From Bifidobacterium miconisargentati (GTDB lineage Bacteria; Actinomycetota; Actinomycetes; Actinomycetales; Bifidobacteriaceae): a DNA stretch of 64,000 nucleotides. Both the position numbers and the translations under genes were made by a program. Shown piece after piece: positions 1 to 7,814 of this stretch. The stretch lies in contig NZ_JAHBBJ010000007.1 in NCBI RefSeq assembly GCF_019331675.1, positions 62,001 to 126,000 of the forward strand, in the 5' to 3' direction. The notes under the pieces were generated by a model. That model was not told the DNA's origin, did no database searches, and saw only the letters and a list, made by a program, of their open reading frames with translations. Each line of letters starts with the position of its first letter. Position 1 is the first letter of the stretch.

Positions 1-1299
1 AGCATCGTCGGCAGGGCCGTCGGCCGGCGTGCGATCGATGGCCACGGCGATCGACCCGTGCTCGCTGTTGTGCACCACGGCGTTGCGCAGCAGGTTGCCG
101 ACAGCAAGGTCCAGCAGCGCCGGGTCAGCGTGGACCGACAGTGCCGCGTTTCCGGCGATTGCCGTGCCGTCATCGTCCGACGTGGGTTCCCCGTCCCCGA
201 GACCGGTCACGTCCACGGTGATGCCGTGCGCGGCCGCGGAACCGGCGATATCGGCCAGTGACTTGTCCACGCACGCCCGGAGATCCGTGGTTTGCGAGGC
301 GGCCGTGGCAGCGGCCCGGTCATGCGCCGGCCCGTCATCGCCGGACGGCTGTCCGCCGCCGATGGTGCCGCTTTGGATGCGCGAAAGCGTCAGCAACGCC
401 TGCACGAGCGCGGCCCCGCGACGGTTGGCGGCGAGCGCGCGCCGCACGGACGGCTCCACATCGGCTGGGAACCTTCCCTGCGCAAGGGGCGCGTCCAGAT
501 TGGTCTCCACGGCGGCGATCGGCGTGCGCAACTCGTGCGAGGCGTTCGAGACGAACCGGCGTTCCGCCTCCGAGGCCGCCTCCACACGGTCGAGCATGCC
601 GTTGATCGAGTCGACCAGCCGGTCGATGTCGTCGTGGCCGGGTTTCACGTCGAGCCGGGCGGTCAGGTCGTTCGGCTGCAATGCGGCCACCTGACGGTCC
701 ACGGCGGTCACGCGCCGGGAGAGCATCGTGCCGATGAGCCATGCCGCCACTACCGCGAACACACCGAATACGGCGAGCGCGATGATCGAGACCGTGCGCA
801 TCGTGGTGGTCAGCGTGTTGGTGACGGCGTTCGCCGTGTTGATCATCACGCCGTTGTATTCGTCGAGGATCCACGGGCCGTTCTTGGTCTTGTCCTTCGC
901 CGCGTCCCATTCCTGGGAGGTGTAGGGCACGTAGAACTCCATGCCGTCGAGGTTGCGTTTCGCGCCCGTGTAGCAGACCACCGCGTAATCTCCGGTGCCA
1001 TTGACGGCGGGGTCGTTCTCGGCGTCCGAGCCGGTGGTCACGGAGACCGTGCCGTCCTCGTTCGCGCACATGGTCATCGTCTGGTTCGCCTCGGCGGTGG
1101 TGCGTGCCACGACGATGTTCTGCGTGACGATGAGCGCCGTCATCATCGCGATGATGATGAGCGCGATGGCCAGCGTGATCTTCGCGCGGAACGATTTCGG
1201 CATGAGTCTGCCGGCGATGGCGGCAAGATGATTCCGCACGGATTTGAATACGTGCCTATGGCCGGCGGCAAGGGAAGCCGGGAACGGAGGATGCTTCAT
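1..1299 (-). CDS. Sensor histidine kinase, partial (3' end outside window)
   Basis: Membrane sensor kinase of an OmpR-class two-component system. From the ATG at 1299 the protein has a transmembrane segment at about residues 41-58, an extracytoplasmic domain of roughly 100 residues, a second transmembrane segment, a HAMP-like linker, and the H-box SHELRTP (phospho-acceptor His). It then enters a HATPase domain with the N-box LLRNAVVHN and runs off the window. Its ATG overlaps the stop of the regulator gene (ATGA), so the two are translationally coupled. Neighbouring lipoproteins and a MacAB-type exporter suggest envelope or antimicrobial-peptide sensing, which is inference. Confidence 0.9.
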   Translation of the reverse strand, partial: MKHPPFPASLAAGHRHVFKSVRNHLAAIAGRLMPKSFRAKITLAIALIIIAMMTALIVTQNIVVARTTAEANQTMTMCANEDGTVSVTTGSDAENDPAVNGTGDYAVVCYTGAKRNLDGMEFYVPYTSQEWDAAKDKTKNGPWILDEYNGVMINTANAVTNTLTTTMRTVSIIALAVFGVFAVVAAWLIGTMLSRRVTAVDRQVAALQPNDLTARLDVKPGHDDIDRLVDSINGMLDRVEAASEAERRFVSNASHELRTPIAAVETNLDAPLAQGRFPADVEPSVRRALAANRRGAALVQALLTLSRIQSGTIGGGQPSGDDGPAHDRAAATAASQTTDLRACVDKSLADIAGSAAAHGITVDVTGLGDGEPTSDDDGTAIAGNAALSVHADPALLDLAVGNLLRNAVVHNSEHGSIAVAIDRTPADGPADDA

Positions 1300-1967
1300 G
1301 CGAGTCGGTATCCTTCCCCGCGCGCGGATTCGATGGCGTCGCGGTCGCCCAGTTTGCGGCGCAGCGAGTAGACGGTGGTCTTGATCACGTCAGCCGGTTC
1401 CGCGGCGGCCGCATCATCCCAGACGGTCTCGTACAGTTCGGCGACGGTCACATACCCGCCGTCCGCGCGCATGAGCTCGAGCAGCACGCCGTACTCCTTG
1501 GGAGTGAGCTTGACGAGCGTTTGCCCGTGGTCGCGGAACACGAGGCGGCGCGTGGTGTCGAGCGTCAGATCACCGTGCGCGAGCACTGCCGCCGTGGCCT
1601 GGCCCTTGCCGGCGCGGCGCTGCAGGGCGCGGATGCGGGCCAGCAGCTCCGGATAGGCGAACGGTTTGGTCAGATAGTCGTCGGCGCCGAGGTCGAGTCC
1701 GCTGACACGGTCGCTCACCTCGGCGGCGGCCGTGAGCATGATGACCGCCACGGGGATGCGGTTCGCGGCGATCGTGGCCATCACCGCGTCGCCGGACAGC
1801 ACCGGCAGATCACGGTCCAGGAGCACGATGTCCACGTTCTGCTCGGAGAGGATGCGCAGCGCCTCCACGCCGGTGGCGGCCAACGATGTGGCGTACCCCT
1901 CGTAGCGCAGCGCGTCGTCCAACGCGGCCGCCAGCTCGTGGTCGTCCTCCACGATGAGAATCCTCAT
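1296..1967 (-). CDS. OmpR/PhoB-family response regulator
   Basis: Response regulator of 223 aa with an N-terminal receiver (acidic pair around D8/D9, predicted phospho-Asp D51 in VLLDRDLP, conserved Lys in the LTKPF stretch) and a C-terminal winged helix ending GEGYRLA. I use the ATG at 1967 (MRILIVEDD) rather than an upstream in-frame start, because a GAAGGGG ribosome-binding site precedes it and receivers begin this way. It is divergent from the first lipoprotein gene. An 11-bp-period direct repeat in the gap between them is typical of OmpR-type binding sites. The probable partner is the overlapping histidine kinase. Confidence 0.93.
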   Translation of the reverse strand: MRILIVEDDHELAAALDDALRYEGYATSLAATGVEALRILSEQNVDIVLLDRDLPVLSGDAVMATIAANRIPVAVIMLTAAAEVSDRVSGLDLGADDYLTKPFAYPELLARIRALQRRAGKGQATAAVLAHGDLTLDTTRRLVFRDHGQTLVKLTPKEYGVLLELMRADGGYVTVAELYETVWDDAAAAEPADVIKTTVYSLRRKLGDRDAIESARGEGYRLA

Positions 1968-2108
1968 GCCATACCCCTTCCATCCCGCGACGCCCATCCA
2001 TCCGCATGCCGCAGGATGTTCATACGCCGGTGCGATGCGGCCGCCCGCCGGCCGATGAATGGCGACCGGACCCGTCCTATCCCATTATCGGCCCATTCTG
2101 CGCCGCGC

Positions 2109-2126
2109 AAGGTAAGGCGAAGGTAA
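2109..2126 (+). promoter_or_regulatory. Direct-repeat operator (OmpR-type box) upstream of lipoprotein 1
   Basis: AAGGTAA occurs twice (2109-2115 and 2120-2126) with a spacing of exactly 11 bp, the helical-turn spacing used by OmpR/PhoB-family regulators. It lies between the divergent regulator and lipoprotein genes. A closely similar block precedes the second lipoprotein gene at 3285-3301. Binding by the adjacent regulator is inferred. Confidence 0.55.
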
Positions 2127-2272
2127 TCATGTTCCTCACCATGCCGGCACCGGCCGTGGGATTGAATGGAATCATTCCGAAACCCGCGAAGGACGGTGGC
2201 AAGCGGAACCGGTCGCGCGGGGAATCCCAAGGCATCGACGCCTCGGGACGATCGGAGGAAAGGGGAGCGAAG

Positions 2273-3172
2273 ATGAACCGACATGCAGGTCACGGCACTG
2301 CCATCGCGGCGGTAATCCGAAACACCTGCGCCGCGGCACTGGCCGTGGCGTGCCTGATCGGCCTGGCCGCCTGCTCGTCGCCGGCCACGACCGCCGATGA
2401 CGGCGTACGCGACAAACCGGCCGGCGGCGTCACGGCCGAAACGACGACCGGCACATCCGATGACGCGGACGACTCCGCCGCAGGACCGGCGGCCGACCTG
2501 AGCACAGCCGAACTGGAGACGATCGCCAAACGGTTCACCGCCTGCCTGGTCGGGAAGGGATTCGACGCCAAAGTCACGGCAAGCTACGCATTGCTGCCCG
2601 TCGGCTCGACCGCCGAAGCGGCACCGCAGACCACCGTGGTGGTGCGCAGACTCGGAGTGGACGGCACCCCGATCATCCCCGGACCGGGCATGGAGATCAG
2701 CGGGGACTCCGACCCGCTCTACCCGGATGTCATGTACAGCATCGTCTCCGCCGACGAAGGTATGTGGGTGGGATTCAAAAACTCCAAGGCGCTCGCCGGC
2801 TCCATCTACGCGGACAAGCAGGCCGACTACGCCGCATGCGAGCGGGAGAACCCCGACTTCGCGCAACCGAACTACTCGGCGAACGTCACCGCAGCCGGCG
2901 GCGCGTCCGCGGCGGGATCGGACGCCGAGGCGCAGAAGACGCTCATCGACTTCGCCCGGCAGGCCCGCAAGGACGGATTCGACTGGATGGCCGATCCCGC
3001 GCCCGGCGAGGACAAGTCGGTCGAGATCCCATCCGACGTGTCCTACGAGGAACTGCGCCGTTTCTACGACACCTACTCCGGAGACAAGTGGCCCAGCCAT
3101 GATGGCATCCCGTTCGGCACCTTCTGCACCGGCGAATGCACCGCCTACAACCGTCTCATCGAAGAACGGTAG
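2273..3172 (+). CDS. Putative lipoprotein, paralogue 1
   Basis: Secreted lipoprotein of 299 aa and unknown function. A hydrophobic signal peptide ends in lipobox LAAC, giving a lipidated Cys at about residue 34, followed by a low-complexity Ala/Thr/Asp linker typical of surface lipoproteins. The start at 2273 is preceded by AGGAAAGGGG; upstream in-frame starts would bury the signal peptide. The mature part resembles the next gene: both share a block like RFTACLVGKGFDA / KFVSCLTGKGFEA, a V-GFK-S-ALAGS stretch, and a C-terminal EELRRF block. No known domain was recognised. It lies between the two-component genes and the exporter operon, so a sensing or protection role is plausible. Confidence 0.8.
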   Translation: MNRHAGHGTAIAAVIRNTCAAALAVACLIGLAACSSPATTADDGVRDKPAGGVTAETTTGTSDDADDSAAGPAADLSTAELETIAKRFTACLVGKGFDAKVTASYALLPVGSTAEAAPQTTVVVRRLGVDGTPIIPGPGMEISGDSDPLYPDVMYSIVSADEGMWVGFKNSKALAGSIYADKQADYAACERENPDFAQPNYSANVTAAGGASAAGSDAEAQKTLIDFARQARKDGFDWMADPAPGEDKSVEIPSDVSYEELRRFYDTYSGDKWPSHDGIPFGTFCTGECTAYNRLIEER

Positions 3173-3183
3173 TGCCTCGTCTC

Positions 3184-3230
3184 GGCTCCCCTTGTCAGGG
3201 GAGCTGTCGGCGTAGCCGACTGAGGGGTAG
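3184..3230 (+). repeat. 47-bp palindromic interspersed repeat, copy 1
   Basis: This copy begins GGCTCCCCTTGTCAGGGGAG and continues with CGGCGTAGCCG and TGAGGGGTAG. Two nested inverted repeats (CTCCCCT/AGGGGAG and CGGC/GCCG) would fold into a double hairpin. It starts 11 bp after the lipoprotein stop codon. Five further copies occur in the window, so it is a REP-like dispersed element. Confidence 0.8.
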
Positions 3231-3284
3231 CCTTCCCCGACCAATGTTGATTTTTCGGCCTGCCCCCCCAACAATCCAGGTTCT

Positions 3285-3301
3285 CGGTAAGGCGAAAGTA
3301 A
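3285..3301 (+). promoter_or_regulatory. Direct-repeat operator upstream of lipoprotein 2
   Basis: CGGTAA (3285-3290) and AAAGTAA (3295-3301) have the same 11-bp register and the same GGCG centre as the box at 2109-2126. The sequence downstream of both sites is also related (a GTTGGATGGAACCAT-like stretch), so both promoters look like copies of one ancestral regulatory region. Control by the OmpR-type regulator at 1296-1967 is inferred. Confidence 0.5.
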
Positions 3302-3387
3302 GACGATTTCACACCGACTCGCCACCGCGGGCGGGGTTGGATGGAACCATCAACCGCACACGGACCGTTCACACGAAAGGAACCGTC

Positions 3388-4248
3388 ATGACCATCGATA
3401 TCGATCCCGACTTCGGTCTCCGCCACACCGCCAGGCACCCGTTCCGCCGCACGTTGGCGGCCGTCATCGCCTCCGGCCTGTGCCTCACGGCGCTCGCCGG
3501 CTGCTCCATGCCGTTCACCAATCAGGCGACCGATACGGACGATTCCGGCACGGTCGCAGGCTCCGGCTCCAACGCCACTGACAACCTCGCGACCGACGCC
3601 CACGCCAAGAAATTCGTCTCCTGCCTGACCGGCAAAGGCTTCGAGGCGCAGGCCACGGCCGCCCCCGGAGTGCCCGATGAGAACGGCAAAATGAAGACGC
3701 CGAACACTAAGAACATGGTCATGCTGCGCATGCTCGACGCGAACGGACAGCCTGTCGAATCCGGCAACGACGGCATGAGCGTGAGCACCGACTCCGCCAC
3801 CCAGCAGATGTACGCCAACGCCATGTTCACCTCCATCGACTACGGCACCGTGTGGGTGGCGTTCAAGGATTCCACCGCGCTCGCCGGCAGCCCGTACGAG
3901 TCGAAACGGCAGGACTACGCGGACTGCGAGGCTGAGAACCCGAACTTCGCCCAGCCCGCCCAGGACCTGAACCAGACGCCCACCTACTCCGACGAGGACA
4001 AGCAAGCGGCGCTCGACTACGCGAAGAAGGCGCGCGACAAGGGCTTCAGTTGGGTTGCCGACCCGACCGGCGACGAGCCGACCACCATCCTCATTCCCAA
4101 AACCGTGGGGGAGGACGAGCTGCGCCGCTTCTTCAAGGAATGCCCGGTCGGCGACGCAAGCATCACCTTCGGATTCGACGGCACGGCCGAGGATTTCGGC
4201 TACGACTACACCAAGGTGATGGACAAGGCCATGGGCGTGACCTCCTGA
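3388..4248 (+). CDS. Putative lipoprotein, paralogue 2
   Basis: Secreted lipoprotein of 286 aa. The N-terminus has basic residues, a hydrophobic core and lipobox LAGC (Cys about residue 39), then a Thr/Asp/Ser-rich linker. It aligns along its length with the upstream lipoprotein: CLTGKGFEA, VWVAFKDSTALAGSPY, DYADCEAENPNFAQP and DELRRFFKECPV. The start at 3388 follows a GAAAGGA ribosome-binding site. Function unknown. The tandem arrangement with shared upstream boxes indicates duplication together with the promoter. Confidence 0.8.
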   Translation: MTIDIDPDFGLRHTARHPFRRTLAAVIASGLCLTALAGCSMPFTNQATDTDDSGTVAGSGSNATDNLATDAHAKKFVSCLTGKGFEAQATAAPGVPDENGKMKTPNTKNMVMLRMLDANGQPVESGNDGMSVSTDSATQQMYANAMFTSIDYGTVWVAFKDSTALAGSPYESKRQDYADCEAENPNFAQPAQDLNQTPTYSDEDKQAALDYAKKARDKGFSWVADPTGDEPTTILIPKTVGEDELRRFFKECPVGDASITFGFDGTAEDFGYDYTKVMDKAMGVTS

Positions 4249-4249
4249 C

Positions 4250-4343
4250 CGCGCGCCGCTTCTTCCGGGAATGCCCGGTCGCCGACGTGCCCGTGATCAT
4301 CGGCTGGGAAGGCGACTACCCGTACGACACCTTCGCCGTCTAG
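4250..4343 (+). pseudogene. C-terminal remnant of a third lipoprotein paralogue
   Basis: Directly after the stop of the second lipoprotein, a reading frame encodes ARRFFRECPVADVPV and continues to a stop at 4341-4343. It closely matches the C-terminal block RRFFKECPVGDASI just upstream (about 4114-4170). It has no start, signal peptide or N-terminal part. The simplest reading is a residual 3' end of a tandem duplicate, or a recombination scar between paralogues. Confidence 0.65.
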
Positions 4344-4371
4344 CAGGCGACGAACTGAACCATCGGAAGGA

Positions 4372-4420
4372 CTCCCCTCAGTCTCGCTACGCGAGCCGGC
4401 TCCCCTCAAAGAGGGGAGCC
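4372..4420 (-). repeat. Palindromic interspersed repeat, copy 2 (reverse)
   Basis: Reverse-orientation copy of the GGCTCCCC...TGAGGGG element, reading CTCCCCTCAGTC on the plus strand and ending GAGGGGAGCC. Only 19 bp separate it from copy 3 in the opposite orientation, so the pair could form a larger cruciform or a long stem in RNA just ahead of the exporter operon. Confidence 0.8.
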
Positions 4421-4439
4421 GAAAACCAGACCACACTAT

Positions 4440-4488
4440 GGCTCCCCTCCCTGAGGGGAGCTGTCGGCGAAGGCCGACTGAGGGGAGC
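4440..4488 (+). repeat. Palindromic interspersed repeat, copy 3
   Basis: Forward copy (GGCTCCCCTCCCTGAGGGGA through GGCCGACTGAGGGGAGC), facing copy 2. It ends about 30 bp before the adaptor gene start at 4519. It could separate transcription of the lipoproteins from the exporter operon. Confidence 0.8.
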
Positions 4489-4518
4489 ATCTCCGAAAAC
4501 GCATAAGGAGCAAACATC

Positions 4519-5637
4519 ATGACGCGAACGGAAGCACGACGGTTCTCCAAACGCCGCAGAATCGCCACCATCGTCATCGCCCTCATCGCCGTGATCGGCC
4601 TGGCCGTCACCTGCGCGGTCATGAAACCATGGACGCTCGTCGGCCACATGACCTCGGCCGGCCAGCAATCCGCGCAGAAGGTCGACGTGACCACCCTGCG
4701 CGCGCAGCCGGTCACCAAGGGCGTGCTCAACGCCGAAACCCGGCTCGGCGCCACCCTGCAATACGACGACGCTTCCGACTTCGCCGCCGCAACCGGCGTC
4801 ATCACCCAACTGCCGGTGGCCGGCAAACAGATCGGCACCGGCGAACAGGTGTACGAAATGGACGGCGTGCCCGTCGTGCTCTTCCACGGCGAGCGCCCAT
4901 TCTGGCGCACCCTGGACACCGGCGTGACGGACGGGCCGGACGTGGCCCAACTCGAGCAGAACCTGGCCGAGCTCGGCTACTTCTGGGGTGTGCCGGACAA
5001 CCATTTCGACGCCTACACCAAGGAGGCCGTCCGCCAATGGCAGCTGTATTCGCTCGGACTCACGGGCGATGCGGTGAACGGCGTCTTCCAACCCTCCGCC
5101 GTGGCCGTGGCCTCCGCCGCACCCATCCGCATCAAGACCGTGACCGCCAAACTCGGCGAGACCAACGTGAGCCCCGCCAGCTACACGGGCGTGACCCTGC
5201 ACGCGCAGTCCACGATCACCGCCACCCAGGCCGCCACGTTCAAGGCCGGCGACAAGGCGCAGGTGATCCTGCCGGACAACACCACGATCGACACCACGCT
5301 CGCCGCCGTCGACCAAGGCGGCCAGCCCACCGGCAAGGACGGGCAGACCACCTCGCCCTCCGCGCGCATCGACTTCCCGGACCAGACGCAGGTGACGAAA
5401 TTCGGGCCCGCGACCGTCCAGATCATCGTGCCGAACGCGAACGCCGCCAACGAGGAGACGCTCATCGTGCCGGTCACCGCACTGATCGCCGGCACCGGCG
5501 ACTCGTACGCGGTCGAGGTGATCCGCGGGGACGGGCTCGAACGCATCAAGGTCGAGATCGGGCTGGTGGCGGGCGCCCAGGCGCAGATCACCAAGGCCGA
5601 CGGGCTCAAGGCCGGTGACAAGGTGGTGGTCTCGTGA
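4519..5637 (+). CDS. Efflux periplasmic adaptor (MacA/HlyD-like) with peptidoglycan-binding domain
   Basis: Membrane-fusion subunit of a tripartite-like ABC exporter, 372 aa. It has a basic N-terminus, one transmembrane anchor at about residues 14-35, then an extracytoplasmic region with a PG_binding_1-type module (about 140-195: VAQLEQNLAELGYF, AYTKEAVRQWQ) and a C-terminal beta-barrel region like RND/MacA adaptors. AAGGAG lies 8 bp before the ATG. Its stop overlaps the GTG start of the ATPase gene. Together the three genes form a MacAB-type exporter, probably for antimicrobial peptides or lipid-linked substrates; the substrate is not evident. Confidence 0.88.
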   Translation: MTRTEARRFSKRRRIATIVIALIAVIGLAVTCAVMKPWTLVGHMTSAGQQSAQKVDVTTLRAQPVTKGVLNAETRLGATLQYDDASDFAAATGVITQLPVAGKQIGTGEQVYEMDGVPVVLFHGERPFWRTLDTGVTDGPDVAQLEQNLAELGYFWGVPDNHFDAYTKEAVRQWQLYSLGLTGDAVNGVFQPSAVAVASAAPIRIKTVTAKLGETNVSPASYTGVTLHAQSTITATQAATFKAGDKAQVILPDNTTIDTTLAAVDQGGQPTGKDGQTTSPSARIDFPDQTQVTKFGPATVQIIVPNANAANEETLIVPVTALIAGTGDSYAVEVIRGDGLERIKVEIGLVAGAQAQITKADGLKAGDKVVVS

Positions 5638-6410
5638 GCGCAACGCCGATTACCGGGCTTCCCGCAGCCGCCCCCGGCGGTGGTTCCCTCCGGCAAGGGA
5701 CGCCGGAGGACAACGCCCTGCTCACCTTGGACCACGTCACCAAGGCGTTCGCCGGCAAGGACGGCAGCCCGCTGGAGATCCTGCACCCCACGACCCTGAC
5801 CATCGGCCACGGCGAACGCATCGCCATCGTGGGCCCGTCCGGCTCGGGCAAATCCACGCTGCTCTCGCTGCTCGGCACGCTGGATATGCCCACCTCCGGC
5901 ACGCTCTCCTACGACGGCGAGGACGTGGCCGCGATGGGGGAGAAGCATCGCAGCACGCTCCGGGCCGAACGCATCGGATTCGTGTTCCAGCAGTTCCACC
6001 TGATCGCCACCGTCTCCGCCCTGGAGAACGTGATGACCGGCCTGCAGTACACCGGCCTGCCGCGCAGGGAACGCCGCGCGCAGGCCGCCGAAGCGCTCGA
6101 ACAGGTCGGGCTCGGCGAACGATTGCACCACAGGCCCTCGCAACTGTCCGGCGGTGAACAGCAGCGTGTGGCCATCGCCCGCGCGCTCGCCAAACGGCCG
6201 GACATCATCTTCGCCGACGAGCCGACCGGCGCGCTCGACACGGACACCGGCCACGCCATCATCGAACTGCTGCTCGGGGCGGCCGATCAGGGCGCAAGCC
6301 TCGTCGTCGTCACCCACGACCCGAACATCGCCGCACGCTTCCCCCGACGCCTGCACATCCAGGACGGCGTGGTCACGGAACTCGACGAAGGAGGCGCACG
6401 CCATGAGTAA
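5634..6410 (+). CDS. ABC transporter ATP-binding protein (MacB/LolD type)
   Basis: Nucleotide-binding subunit, 258 aa, starting at a GTG that overlaps the adaptor stop (GTGA). Walker A GPSGSGKS at about residues 66-73, Q-loop region FVFQQFHL, signature LSGGEQQR at about 171, Walker [13 protein letters not shown] at about 190, and the H-loop in VVVTHDP. The ADEPTGALD form is typical of the LolD/MacB subclass that drives mechanotransmission exporters. It overlaps the permease gene by 8 bp. Confidence 0.95.
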   Translation: MSATPITGLPAAAPGGGSLRQGTPEDNALLTLDHVTKAFAGKDGSPLEILHPTTLTIGHGERIAIVGPSGSGKSTLLSLLGTLDMPTSGTLSYDGEDVAAMGEKHRSTLRAERIGFVFQQFHLIATVSALENVMTGLQYTGLPRRERRAQAAEALEQVGLGERLHHRPSQLSGGEQQRVAIARALAKRPDIIFADEPTGALDTDTGHAIIELLLGAADQGASLVVVTHDPNIAARFPRRLHIQDGVVTELDEGGARHE

Positions 6411-7602
6411 ACCGCTCGCCACACGCATCGCCGATCTCCTGCACGCGGCATGGATCGGTGCCACCGGCCGTGTCTCGCGCACCATCCTCGCCTCCCTCGG
6501 CATCGCATTGGGCGTCGCCGCCTACGTGGCGCTCTCCGGCATCGCCGCCTCCAACCAGGCCGCCCTGCTCGCCCGACTCGACGCGCTCGGCGCGAACCTG
6601 CAGGTCGTGGCCCCCGGACAGGACGCGACGGGACAGCCCGTGCCACTGCCCGACTACGCGCCCGAAACCATCGCCCGGCAACCCGCGGTCGAACGGGTGG
6701 GCGTGTTCCTCACCCCGCCCGCGAGCGCGCAGGTCTTCAAGAACGAGCTCGTACCCAAAACCAACGGCAACGCGCTGGCCGTGGCCGTCATGCGGCCCGG
6801 CGCGCTCAAGGCCGTGGACGTCTCCTTCGCCCAGGGTCGCGGCATCGACGCGCATAACGAGAGTCTGCCGGTCACGGTCCTCGGCTCCGAGGCCGCCTAC
6901 CGTCTCGGCGTCAACGAGCCCGGCGACCGCATCCTCATCGACAACGAATGGTACGGGGTCATCGGCATCCTCGACCCCGTCCCGCAGGCGCAGGCCATCA
7001 ACTCGTCCGTCATCATCGGCGCCCGATGGGCCCTCGACCATTACCCGGACCAGACGGAATCGATCGGCGCGATCAACCAGATCTACGTGCGCACCACGCC
7101 CGGCAACGCCGAATCGTTGCGACGCATGATCGCCCACGCCGCGAACCTTGCCGGCGGCAACGTGTCCGTCACCGCGTCCGCCGACCTGTCCCAGGCGCGC
7201 AACGCCACCAACGACTCCCTGACCGCATTGGGACTCATGATCGGCGTGATCGCGCTCGCGGTGGGTGGCATGAGCATCGCCAACATGATGATCGTCACCG
7301 TGATGGAACGCCGTGGCGAAATCGGCCTGAGACGGGCCCTCGGGGCCACGCCCGGCAACATCCGCCTGCAGTTCGTCGCCGAGGCGGCGCTCCTGTCCGC
7401 CATAGGCGGGTTCACGGGCGTGGTGATCGGAGCCGGGGCGGCCATGTCGGTCGCGGTCGGTGCCGGACAGCCGCCCGCCCTCGATTGGGCCGGTCTGCCG
7501 ATGGCCTGGGGCGCGGCCGTGCTGGTCGGCATCCTCGCCGGCCTCTACCCGGCCTCCCGCGCCGCGCGCCTGACCCCCACCGAGGCGTTGCGCGGCGAAT
7601 AA
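6403..7602 (+). CDS. ABC transporter permease (MacB/FtsX family)
   Basis: Permease of 399 aa. An N-terminal transmembrane helix (about 26-48) is followed by a large extracytoplasmic MacB-PCD-like domain (about 50-265) and three C-terminal helices with the FtsX signature region ERRGEIGLRRALGAT and the ending GLYPASRAARLTPTEALRGE. The ATG at 6403 lies inside the ATPase coding end, so expression is coupled. With the adaptor and ATPase it forms one export complex in the cytoplasmic membrane. The operon follows genes for a two-component system and lipoproteins, a common layout for peptide-antibiotic defence. Confidence 0.93.
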   Translation: MSKPLATRIADLLHAAWIGATGRVSRTILASLGIALGVAAYVALSGIAASNQAALLARLDALGANLQVVAPGQDATGQPVPLPDYAPETIARQPAVERVGVFLTPPASAQVFKNELVPKTNGNALAVAVMRPGALKAVDVSFAQGRGIDAHNESLPVTVLGSEAAYRLGVNEPGDRILIDNEWYGVIGILDPVPQAQAINSSVIIGARWALDHYPDQTESIGAINQIYVRTTPGNAESLRRMIAHAANLAGGNVSVTASADLSQARNATNDSLTALGLMIGVIALAVGGMSIANMMIVTVMERRGEIGLRRALGATPGNIRLQFVAEAALLSAIGGFTGVVIGAGAAMSVAVGAGQPPALDWAGLPMAWGAAVLVGILAGLYPASRAARLTPTEALRGE

Positions 7603-7622
7603 CGGCGAAGGACCCTGTTCTG

Positions 7623-7702
7623 GGCTCCCCTTGTCAGGGGAGCTGGCGGCGAAGCCGACTGAGGGGTAGTCTGGCCGGTTCAATATCACCTTGACATAAC
7701 AG
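7623..7702 (+). repeat. Palindromic interspersed repeat, copy 4, with extended tail
   Basis: The 47-bp core (7623-7669) matches copies 1 and 6. The following roughly 33 bp (ending CCTTGACATAACAG) also resemble the tail of copy 6 at 54128-54161 (CCTTGATAACAG), so the mobile or repeated unit may be about 80 bp. It lies between the permease stop and the jetA-like operon. Confidence 0.75.
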
Positions 7703-7814
7703 AGCATAAAGTCAAGCACAATTCGCCCGCCCCCGGCACACGCCGGCATGCGCTCCGCGATCAACGCCCCGGATGATAGCCTTGTAAGCCGACGGGAAAG
7801 CGAGGCGACGATCG

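Noticed and set aside
4387-5643. Long minus-strand open frame across the adaptor gene
   Set aside because: It is antisense to a clear adaptor gene with family motifs, and its composition (Gly/Val/Arg-rich) is typical of a shadow frame in high-GC DNA.
7690-7716. CTTGAC/GTCAAG inverted repeat upstream of jetA as an operator
   Set aside because: The left arm lies in the tail of the interspersed repeat shared with copy 6, so it is better explained by that element.
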